Positions 10,424 to 17,073 of a stretch of 64,000 nt of DNA are shown here, piece by piece. The notes below the pieces were generated by a model, which was given only the letters and a program-made list of their open reading frames with translations, was not told the DNA's origin and did not search any database. Origin of the DNA: Miniphocaeibacter massiliensis (GTDB lineage: Bacteria; Bacillota; Clostridia; Tissierellales; Peptoniphilaceae); assembly GCF_900232905.1 (NCBI RefSeq), contig NZ_OCTQ01000006.1, positions 1-64,000 on the forward strand. The letters are read 5' to 3'. Both the position numbers and the translations under genes were made by a program. Positions within the stretch are counted from its first letter, which is position 1. Each line of letters opens with the position of its first letter.

Positions 10424-11401
10424 GTGGATTATAGAAAGAAACAGAAATATATTATAATAACTTTAATATCAATAATTGTAATAGCAATAAGTATTTTTGG
10501 ATATATTAAATATAGGGAATGGAGTGAAAACAAAGTTAGAAACGAAGTAAGAATTTCAAATACAAGCATAGAAAATATTATTGATATAAAAAAGGGTGAA
10601 GGAAAATATAGAGGAGATACTTTTTTAGTTATAGACAAAAACGATATAAGTAATTGGGATTTAATGGATATACAAGTAACACCAGATAAATATGTATCAT
10701 TTCAAAAATTTAAGTATAATTATGAGTTCACTAGAAAAGAATATTTAAATTCAAGGAAAGATTATAAAGTAGCAAAAATATTATTTTACAATTTAGAAAC
10801 AAAAAAATTAGAAAAGACCATAGACAGTATGAAATGGTTAGAAGAAAATCAAGATTATCAGTTAGATTGGGGAAGCTATGATATCTACCAAAACAAAGTA
10901 GGAGGAAACTATTATGTAGGTAGAGTATTTGAAGAAAAGCCAGAAATTCCATACAATAGTAAAAATGAAGAGGAAAGAACGGTAGATAAAAAATATGTAG
11001 TTTATGATTTGAATACAGAACAACAAGTTGAGCGTATACCTCGAAGTGAAGAATTGAAAAAAATAAATAAAGAATATGATTCAAGTATAGGAATGTATGA
11101 TGATAAGATATGGAAGAAGTTTAGAAAAGAAAATAAACTTATAAATGAAAATGAATATCATTTCACTGATGATAATTGGAAGATAGAAAAACCATCTTTA
11201 TTTTCAATAGAAACTTCAGAAGGGTTGTTAATTGTTCATATATCAACACCAGCACTGCCAAAAGAAAATAAAGAACTATATACTCGCTTCCCAGAGCTTA
11301 AGAAATACCGAGATGGGGAGTGGAGAATGGTAAAAATAGTGTTTGCAAGTAAACCAACACCAGAAGAAGTGGTAGCAATGTTTACAGATGAGAGTAAGTA
11401 A
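10424..11401 (+). CDS. Membrane-anchored immunity protein (I4)
   Basis: A 325-residue paralogue of I1-I3 with a GTG start at 10424 behind AGAGGAG, one membrane segment (about residues 7-23) and an outside domain. It is the most divergent copy in the middle, in step with the divergence of toxin T4, but ends in the same constant C-terminal block. This co-divergence with the linked toxin is good evidence for a toxin/immunity pairing. Confidence 0.72.
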   Translation: MDYRKKQKYIIITLISIIVIAISIFGYIKYREWSENKVRNEVRISNTSIENIIDIKKGEGKYRGDTFLVIDKNDISNWDLMDIQVTPDKYVSFQKFKYNYEFTRKEYLNSRKDYKVAKILFYNLETKKLEKTIDSMKWLEENQDYQLDWGSYDIYQNKVGGNYYVGRVFEEKPEIPYNSKNEEERTVDKKYVVYDLNTEQQVERIPRSEELKKINKEYDSSIGMYDDKIWKKFRKENKLINENEYHFTDDNWKIEKPSLFSIETSEGLLIVHISTPALPKENKELYTRFPELKKYRDGEWRMVKIVFASKPTPEEVVAMFTDESK

Positions 11402-11416
11402 TAGAACATATTAAAT

Positions 11417-11450
11417 AAAAAAAGAAGTATTAATTATTTACTTCTTTATT
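11417..11450 (+). terminator. Terminator after immunity gene I4
   Basis: AAAAAAGAAGTA...TACTTCTTTATTTT hairpin, the last and most divergent copy of the cassette terminator. Confidence 0.8.
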
Positions 11451-11536
11451 TTATGCTATAATAAATCAGTTCAAATAGAAGATAATCATTATCTATAATG
11501 AATAGGGTTTAAAAGTCAATAAATTGGAGGAGTATT

Positions 11537-12118
11537 TTGGAAGTTAAAAATATAAAAAAGGGTGCTATGGCTATAGTATTTCTAATGATTATGTGTATTG
11601 CTATTATGCCAGATTCAGTAATTGGAAAGTATATATTTCATCCTATGGGGATATCTTCACCTAAAGAAAAGATATCTCAGATGTTTTCAAACAGAGGAGC
11701 TAAGATTGGTAAGATTGGTGAAACTTTAAAGTTTGATGATGGTTTGGAGGTAACGGTATCTGATTTAGAGGAGGTTGAGTTACCTGAAGGTGTTGAGGAC
11801 AAAGCTCCTAATTGGAAAAAAATAAAGTTTAGTTCAAAAGTAATTAATAAAGGTGATAAGAAATTAGATTTATTTTTTTGGGAAAGTCCAACGGTTTTTT
11901 CTGATGGAAAAGTTGGATGCTATATTTCTTCAGAAATAATTGTAGGAGATGATTTTACTATGGATGAGTTGGAGCCAAATGCTACTAGTGAAAGAGTGAT
12001 TATATGGGCTGTTAAAAATCCTAAAGATATTAAGATTGAATATAACGACATGAATAAAATGGACAAGGATTCTGGTGCTGGGAAGGAACACCAAGGAGCT
12101 ATTTTTACAAGCTATTGA
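11537..12118 (+). CDS. Secreted/anchored beta-domain protein (DUF4352-like)
   Basis: A 193-residue protein starting at TTG 11537 behind GGAGG with six bases between. A hydrophobic signal or anchor covers residues 12-30. The rest, with FDDGLEVTVSDLEEV, a stretch about non-core residues and SNATSERVIIWAV-like text, looks like the telokin/DUF4352 type of small extracellular beta-sandwich often found in Firmicute lipoproteins. There is no lipobox Cys. It has its own TATAAT (11457-11462) and a terminator, so it is a single-gene unit next to the toxin array. Its role is unknown. Confidence 0.55.
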   Translation: MEVKNIKKGAMAIVFLMIMCIAIMPDSVIGKYIFHPMGISSPKEKISQMFSNRGAKIGKIGETLKFDDGLEVTVSDLEEVELPEGVEDKAPNWKKIKFSSKVINKGDKKLDLFFWESPTVFSDGKVGCYISSEIIVGDDFTMDELEPNATSERVIIWAVKNPKDIKIEYNDMNKMDKDSGAGKEHQGAIFTSY

Positions 12119-12182
12119 TTTTAAATATATAATTTTTATATAAATCAGAGAGTAGATTAATATTAGTATAAGAAGTTAAAAA

Positions 12183-12217
12183 GCCTATTGCCTTATTTTT
12201 GAGGTAATAGACTTTTT
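12183..12217 (+). terminator. Terminator
   Basis: Stem GTCTATTACCTCA-type arms (GCCTATTGCCTTA / TGAGGTAATAGAC) followed by TTTTTT, 65 bases after the 11537 gene. Confidence 0.75.
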
Positions 12218-12682
12218 TAGTATTTAGAAGGCTTATTATTTTAATTACGATACTTAAAATTTAGCTTGGATTAATTTTATTATGAGAAAAGTATAGAGAT
12301 TTTTATTAAAAAGTTTATATTTAGGAATAAAGAACTGGTTTAACTAATATAGTTTAAGTTAGATTATAGGAAGTTACATAATGTAAAAATATGAAAAAGG
12401 TATTGGCATTTATATTTTGGAAAAACTTGAAAAAAATTATTAAACATAATGTATACAAATTAGAAAGCTGTTTTGTTACAAAATAGGTTCAAAAAAGTCA
12501 AATAAACATATAGTTATTAAAATAAAGTCATAATGATATATATATAAAAAATTAAATTAATATTTCTATTGAGAACAGAATGCTATTATTGACTATAAAG
12601 TTGTTAAGGGATAAAGTGAAACTAATATAATCGATTATATAAAAAATATAAAACATACTAATTATACTTAAGGAGGCAAGAA
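12218..12682 (+). other. Long AT-rich leader region upstream of small secreted protein genes
   Basis: About 465 bases without a convincing gene. The right end holds a possible promoter (TATAAT at about 12627) and the AAGGAGG ribosome site of the 12683 gene. I see no RNA gene or clear repeat in it. Confidence 0.5.
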
Positions 12683-13060
12683 ATGAAATCGTTAAAGAAA
12701 ATAATGTTAATGGGTTTGTTAGCAGTAATGTTAATACCTACAATATCTGGTGCAGCAAGTTTTAGTGGAACTGTGGGTAGAAGTTGGGGAAGTTTATCAG
12801 GTCGTACTTACAAGGGTGGAAATATGACATATTTAACAGTTACTCCAACGAGTGGACATTTACCTTCTGCAATGTCCTTTAGAGCAGTAGATTCTGATAC
12901 AGGAAGTCCAGTAGCGTATGTTTATAATGTTAAAAATATGAATCAAACATATTCAGGAAGTTCTTCTAGTGCTGTAAGGGATAGATATTATACACTACAA
13001 GGTAAAAGAGAAGGATTATTTGACACAGCAAAATCAATAGCAGGCTATTGGGGAATTTAA
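12683..13060 (+). CDS. Small secreted protein, tandem copy 1
   Basis: A 125-residue precursor with a clear signal peptide (MKSLKKIMLMGLLAVML..., cleavage after SGA/A near residue 24) and a ~100-residue mature part rich in Ser, Thr, Gly and Tyr, ending GYWGI. Two further copies follow. The signal peptides are almost identical, whereas the mature parts differ apart from the FRAVD core, the SAVR-x-R-x-Y block and the final WGI. The Tyr-Trp-Gly ending recalls small secreted families found with bacteriocin transport genes (for example DUF2712), but the match is weak. Ribosome site AAGGAGG. A bacteriocin-like or surface role is only a guess. Confidence 0.6.
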   Translation: MKSLKKIMLMGLLAVMLIPTISGAASFSGTVGRSWGSLSGRTYKGGNMTYLTVTPTSGHLPSAMSFRAVDSDTGSPVAYVYNVKNMNQTYSGSSSSAVRDRYYTLQGKREGLFDTAKSIAGYWGI

Positions 13061-13082
13061 TAGGATAGTAGAATGACTAAAA

Positions 13083-13131
13083 ATATACATAGAGTTAATA
13101 TATATTTTAAAGTTTGGCTATATGTATGTTT
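13083..13131 (+). terminator. Imperfect hairpin between tandem copies 1 and 2
   Basis: AAATATACATAGAG and CTATATGTATGTTTA form a long imperfect stem around an AT-rich loop. The same element recurs after copy 2. It could be a weak terminator or mRNA stabiliser. Confidence 0.5.
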
Positions 13132-13154
13132 AATTAAATTTTAGGAGGCAAGAA

Positions 13155-13520
13155 ATGAAATCGTTAAAGAAAATAATGTTAATGGGTTTATTAGCAGTAA
13201 TGTTAATACCTACTATATCTGGTGCAGCAAGTTTTAGTGGAAATACTTATACTAATGTATTTTCTGTTTTATCTTCACCTACTACTAAAAATGGTAGTAT
13301 GACAGTATTTCAAGTAAGAGCGACTCAAAAAGACTGGAGACCTACAATGACATTTAGAGCAGTAGATCAATATGGCATAGTAGCAGCAAGTGGAACTGTT
13401 GATTATAAAGATTATCAATATGAATTTAAATCAAGTGCTGTAAGAGGAAGAAACTATACTGTAGAAGCTAGGAGAGAAGGAACAGGAGATTCTTATGTAG
13501 AAGGATATTGGGGAATTTAA
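13155..13520 (+). CDS. Small secreted protein, tandem copy 2
   Basis: A 121-residue paralogue of the 12683 product. The first ~30 residues (signal peptide plus ASFSG) are the same at protein level, and the mature part has MTFRAVDQYG, SSAVRGRNYTVEARREG and the terminal GYWGI. Mature regions of the copies are only moderately alike, so the set is diversifying while export is conserved. AGGAGG ribosome site eight bases before ATG; same transcript as copy 1 is likely. Confidence 0.6.
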   Translation: MKSLKKIMLMGLLAVMLIPTISGAASFSGNTYTNVFSVLSSPTTKNGSMTVFQVRATQKDWRPTMTFRAVDQYGIVAASGTVDYKDYQYEFKSSAVRGRNYTVEARREGTGDSYVEGYWGI

Positions 13521-13540
13521 TAAGACAGTAGAATAACTAA

Positions 13541-13593
13541 AAAACATACATATAGTTAATATATATTTTAGAGCGTGGCTATATGTATGTTTT
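13541..13593 (+). terminator. Hairpin between tandem copies 2 and 3
   Basis: AAAACATACATATAG pairs with CTATATGTATGTTTT around a ~23-base loop; second copy of the element at 13083-13131. Confidence 0.55.
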
Positions 13594-13615
13594 AGTTAGA
13601 TTAAAGGAGGTTAAA

Positions 13616-14005
13616 ATGAAATCGTTAAAGAAAGTAATGTTAATGGGTTTGTTAGCAGTAATGACAATACCTACGCTATCTAGTGCAGCAAGTTTTAGTG
13701 GAAATGTTGGAGGATATTATACAAATGTATAAGGAAGTACGTATAAGGGCGGAGTTATGACTTATTTGGAAGTTACTCCAGAGACAGGACATTTACCTAC
13801 TGCTATGACATTTAGAGCGATTGATGCTAATACAGGAGCAGAAGTAGCATGTGTTCAAGGTGTAACAACAATGAAAAAAAAGTATGGTTTACCATATAAT
13901 CCATATAAATCAAATGCTGTAAAAGGTAGATATTATATATTACAAGCTAAAAGAGAAGCATTTTTTTCATCACCATTAAGTATAAGTGGCTCTTGGGGAA
14001 TTTAA
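13616..14005 (+). pseudogene. Small secreted protein, tandem copy 3, broken by an in-frame stop
   Basis: ATG at 13616 behind AAAGGAGG opens the same signal peptide as copies 1 and 2, but TAA at 13730-13732 stops the frame after 38 codons, where copy 1 has TCA (Ser). The frame continues open from 13733 to TAA at 14003 and encodes the expected rest (YLEVTPETGHLPTAMTFRAI, SNAVKGRYYILQAKRE, SGSWGI). One base change separates it from a full gene. No ribosome site precedes the internal ATG at 13757. Confidence 0.78.
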
Positions 14006-14013
14006 GAATAAAA

Positions 14014-14046
14014 AAGGTAGACCTTATATTTTCTTAAGGCCTATCT
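14014..14046 (+). terminator. Hairpin after tandem copy 3
   Basis: AGGTAGACCTTA / TAAGGCCTATCT arms around an 8-base loop, between copy 3 and the membrane protein gene; a partial terminator is possible. Confidence 0.55.
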
Positions 14047-14065
14047 TATATATATAAGGAGAAAT

Positions 14066-14932
14066 ATGAAAGAAAAAATAAAGAAAAACCGCATTTACAT
14101 AATATTATTTTTTATTACTTTAATTATTTTTTTATTTACTGCATTAAAAGAGGCGGGAATATTAAATACTATAAGACTGTATTATTTTGATAGGGAAGTT
14201 TTTGAAAAGCTACTTATGGATTATAATATTAAAATTCCAGGGAATATTTTTGAAACGTTAAGATTAGATATTTTTACAGATTTTTCTTTTCCAGAGTGGA
14301 TAATAGTTTTTGGAAATAGACTATTTCAGTTTGTTCTACCAGTTTATGCTTCTATTATGGGGGTGTATTTTTATAGGAAGTCTATTAAAAATGTTGAAAA
14401 GTTAAATTATAAGGAAACAAAGAAAAGTATTATTTCAAATTCGTTGAAGTTTAGTATAGCGATGTTTTCAGCATATTTATTGCTTTGTTTGTTTTCACTA
14501 TTAATAGGAAATGGTCAAAGAATGCCAGGTTATACAAGACCTTTATTTTCAGATATACTTGGGGGAAATTTTTACAGTAATTATACAGTTTTATATTTTA
14601 TTATGGAAGGAATGTTGAAATATATTTTCATGCCTTTTGTATATGCTACTTTTGCCCAGTCACTTTACTTGGTGAGTAAAAAGAAAGTAGTAAATTTCTT
14701 AATACCTATTTTATATTATGTTATTCTATTTTTTATAGGGTTAGAACTTATAAAGAGAGAGGTTGTAGCAGGAATATATATAAATCCTATGACGATACTT
14801 GCAGCAGGAGATTATTCTTATTTGAGTACTGTTTTGTTAATGTTAGTAAGTGCTATTCCACTTTTCGCTGCTAAAATAATTGTTGATAATAAAGTTAAGA
14901 ACCAAGAAAATATTTTAGAAACAGAAGATTAA
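14066..14932 (+). CDS. Polytopic membrane protein beside the small secreted proteins
   Basis: A 288-residue protein with about six membrane segments (near residues 10-28, 88-105, 128-148, 172-196, 210-230, 252-270) and a large outside loop after the first, a plan like ABC-2-type permeases. There is no ATPase gene next to it, so transport is unproven; immunity or helping export of the secreted proteins are alternatives. AAGGAGA ribosome site; it follows copy 3 after 60 bases and a hairpin. Confidence 0.55.
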   Translation: MKEKIKKNRIYIILFFITLIIFLFTALKEAGILNTIRLYYFDREVFEKLLMDYNIKIPGNIFETLRLDIFTDFSFPEWIIVFGNRLFQFVLPVYASIMGVYFYRKSIKNVEKLNYKETKKSIISNSLKFSIAMFSAYLLLCLFSLLIGNGQRMPGYTRPLFSDILGGNFYSNYTVLYFIMEGMLKYIFMPFVYATFAQSLYLVSKKKVVNFLIPILYYVILFFIGLELIKREVVAGIYINPMTILAAGDYSYLSTVLLMLVSAIPLFAAKIIVDNKVKNQENILETED

Positions 14933-15052
14933 ATTATATTTTCATAGCTATTAATAATTAAATGGACAAATTAGAGAAATTTTATAAAATTGTATAAAGA
15001 GTAGTAAAAAAGAGTATAGATTAAAAATAAGATATTTAATGTATAGTATTAG

Positions 15053-15086
15053 AAGGTCAGGGGATCAAATCCTCTATGACACGCCA
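15053..15086 (+). other. tRNA 3'-end fragment (T-arm, acceptor strand, CCA)
   Basis: AGGGG-ATCAAAT-CCTCT forms a five-pair T-arm with a seven-base loop. It is followed by a seven-base acceptor strand ATGACAC, discriminator G and CCA. The preceding 150 bases contain no matching 5' strand (GTGTCAT), D-arm or anticodon arm, so this is not a whole tRNA. Such 3' scraps are typical of attachment sites left when elements integrate into tRNA genes. A terminator follows at once. The loop starts with A, not T, so identity is not certain. Confidence 0.55.
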
Positions 15087-15089
15087 AAT

Positions 15090-15133
15090 AAAAGCACTTA
15101 TCGCCTTGTTTTACAAGGTTGATAGGTGCTTTT
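15090..15133 (+). terminator. Strong terminator after the tRNA fragment
   Basis: AAAGCACTTATCGCCTTG pairs with CAAGG..GATAGGTGCTTT and is followed by TTTATTTTTT; a long, stable stem, as found after tRNA genes. Confidence 0.85.
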
Positions 15134-15610
15134 TATTTTTTACAGATTTTTATATAATTTGAATAAAACCATTCAAAATACTAGAGGTATCCTACAAAAA
15201 TTTAATTTGTAGGATACAGATTGAAACTATTTTATTCTTCCTATATCAGTATGAGTATAGACATTTAAGTAAACTAGAAAAAGTATATCTATATGGATGA
15301 GAGATTAATTTTCTTGTTTTTATATTTTCTAAAATTATATAATAGATAAATTTCCTAAAATAATCAATACTTATCTTTCTAAATTCATTTATAATAGGGA
15401 AAGAAGGTGGGAGGAGAAAAATCTATATTATATCAGGAGATGATAAATTTCATCACATATAGCTGTTAAATAAAGTATTATATTAATTTAAAATCAAATA
15501 GGAAGAAATAACAAATAAATATTAACAATAATATAACTATAAGTTACAATGAAAGAGCAAGAAAGGAAAACTATTTCCGTGATTGCAAACTACATAGAAA
15601 GGAGATCATT
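15134..15610 (+). other. Long leader upstream of the RiPP precursor
   Basis: About 475 bases without a recognisable gene. An imperfect inverted repeat (ATCCTACAAA...TTTGTAGGAT, 15189-15217) could be an old terminator. The right end carries AAAGGAG for the precursor. Regulatory sites for the RiPP operon should lie here; I cannot name one. Confidence 0.45.
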
Positions 15611-15682
15611 ATGAAAAAGATTATTTTGCCAATTATGCAATCTAGAGGAGCATGTGCAGGTATTGGTTGTGGGGGTTGTTAA
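15611..15682 (+). CDS. RiPP precursor peptide, 23 residues, Cys/Gly-rich core
   Basis: ATG at 15611 lies six bases after GAAAGGAG and the frame ends with TAA at 15680. The peptide starts MKKIILPIMQSRG and ends ACAGIGCGGC, with Cys at 15, 20 and 23. Directly downstream are a radical SAM/SPASM enzyme and an ABC exporter, the normal set for a modified peptide with thioether or other Cys crosslinks (sactipeptide/ranthipeptide style). It is very short for a precursor and has no Gly-Gly leader site, so the leader may be only 10-13 residues. The family is not recognised, and its product is unknown. Context makes it a real gene despite its size. Confidence 0.75.
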   Translation: MKKIILPIMQSRGACAGIGCGGC

Positions 15683-15720
15683 TAATAGTCTTAACACAAC
15701 CATAGTATTTGGTGGAAAAC

Positions 15721-15762
15721 TTATAAATCTCATAGAAGCTTAGGCTTCTATGAGATTTATAA
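15721..15762 (+). terminator. Perfect 19-bp hairpin between precursor and maturase genes
   Basis: TTATAAATCTCATAGAAGC and its exact complement flank a TTAG loop, then AAAAAT. No long T-run follows, so it probably acts as a partial terminator or RNA stabiliser that lets precursor mRNA exceed enzyme mRNA. Confidence 0.8.
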
Positions 15763-15783
15763 AAATAATGATAGGAGACAAAT

Positions 15784-17073
15784 ATGATATTGGAAAAGTT
15801 TGGTTTTATAACAGAAAAAGATTCATCAATTATATTTGATAAAAATAGTATAGAATTTTATAGTATAAGTGAATCGGATAAGGATTTGTTAATAAAATTT
15901 AATAACAATGAAAATCTTACATATGAAGAATTAGAAAAAATAAAAGAAATCCTACCTGAAAAAGAATCTATAGAACATAAGAATGTTAATGTATATAGCA
16001 ATATTGAAAATCTAAAAATTATTATTTCAAAAAAATGTAACTTGTCTTGCAAGTATTGTTATGAAGGTAATATTGATAGTGAATCTGATGGATTAATGAG
16101 TAAAGAACAAGCTATTAAAATAGCAGAAAGAATAAATAGATTATTTCCAAGATTGAAAACAGTGTTATTTTTTGGAGGAGAGCCTTTATTAAATATTGAT
16201 GCTATAGAAGTTTTCTGTGAAAACTTAAAAAATAAAAAAGATATAGAATTTTTAATGCAAACCAATGGAACTATTTATACAGAAAAAATTAAAAATATTA
16301 TAGAAAATAATAATATACTAGTTACTGTTAGTTTAGATGGTCCTAAGGAGATTAATGATGCTAATAGAGTGTTTCCCAATGATAAGGGAAGTTATGAGAT
16401 AGTAGTAGACAATGTAAAGAAATTTAATAAAGACAGGGAAAATATAATTTCTATTCAGTCAACTTATACAAAACACGCTGAAAAAATTTGTAGCAGAGAA
16501 GAAATAAAATCATTTATAAACAATGAATTAGGAATAATACACATACATCTAGAAGATAATTTGTTTGAAAAATTGAATAAAGATAATAGTAAGTTAAGTT
16601 TTGATGTTTTGATGGAACAATTAGAAATTGAAGATTATGTGAGTTTAGGGGAATATGGAAGAATTTTAAAATCCATAGTATCTAAAACAGTTAATGAGAA
16701 ATTTTGCACAGCTGGATATAAGCAATTAACTATAGACCCAAGAGGAGATATTTGGCCTTGCCCAATGTATATGTCTATAGATGATAATTATGGAAATGTA
16801 TTTTTAGAAAATATTGAACAAAAATTAGAAGATTTTTATAATTATAATGAAAAACAAAATCGAGAAGAATGTAAAAATTGTATAGCTAATTTTTGGTGTA
16901 TAAAATGTATAGGTAAATATTCTATCAATACAGAGAATACACCATATGATAATTGTAAAGAGAATATTAATAAAACAGAAGAAGTGGTTACTTGGCTAAG
17001 TAAAATTATAGAAAAGGGGGAATATAATAATTTTTTAGATTACTATAAAAAATATAATATTGAGGATATTTAA
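15784..17073 (+). CDS. Radical SAM/SPASM peptide maturase
   Basis: A 429-residue enzyme. Residues 1-78 resemble a small peptide-binding (RRE-like) domain. C85-x3-C89-x2-C92 (CNLSCKYC) binds the radical SAM cluster, FFGGEPLL follows as the GGEP SAM-binding motif, and TNGT and SLDGP strands continue the barrel. From about residue 307 a SPASM domain shows FCTAGYKQLTIDPRGDIWPC, then CKNCIANFWCIKC and a late Cys, the ligands for auxiliary iron-sulphur clusters. It probably crosslinks Cys residues of the 15611 peptide. Ribosome site ATAGGAGA; it overlaps the exporter start by one base (TAATG), so they are translationally coupled. Confidence 0.9.
   Translation: MILEKFGFITEKDSSIIFDKNSIEFYSISESDKDLLIKFNNNENLTYEELEKIKEILPEKESIEHKNVNVYSNIENLKIIISKKCNLSCKYCYEGNIDSESDGLMSKEQAIKIAERINRLFPRLKTVLFFGGEPLLNIDAIEVFCENLKNKKDIEFLMQTNGTIYTEKIKNIIENNNILVTVSLDGPKEINDANRVFPNDKGSYEIVVDNVKKFNKDRENIISIQSTYTKHAEKICSREEIKSFINNELGIIHIHLEDNLFEKLNKDNSKLSFDVLMEQLEIEDYVSLGEYGRILKSIVSKTVNEKFCTAGYKQLTIDPRGDIWPCPMYMSIDDNYGNVFLENIEQKLEDFYNYNEKQNREECKNCIANFWCIKCIGKYSINTENTPYDNCKENINKTEEVVTWLSKIIEKGEYNNFLDYYKKYNIEDI

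Noticed and set aside
10731-11084. A 117-codon minus-strand frame across immunity gene I4
   Set aside because: It is antisense to a well supported gene, has no ribosome site, and shows the Leu/Phe/Tyr-rich text expected from the complement of A-rich coding DNA. Similar antisense frames (e.g. 41840-42127, 59599-59901) were dropped for the same reason.
12683-13520. Calling the tandem secreted proteins lactococcin 972-family bacteriocins
   Set aside because: Size and signal peptide fit, but the expected Trp/His pattern of that family is not visible and the Lcn972-type transporter is 10 kb away.
5179-13732. Recoded stop codons (TAA/TAG read as an amino acid) in the LXG copies and the third secreted protein
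   Set aside because: Both TAA and TAG are involved, the same codons end all intact genes here, the replaced amino acids differ (Glu, Ser and others), and T3 also has a frameshift. Ordinary decay explains this better.
15053-15086. A complete tRNA or tmRNA gene
   Set aside because: Only the T-arm, acceptor 3' strand and CCA are present; no pairing 5' strand, D-arm, anticodon arm or tag sequence lies upstream.
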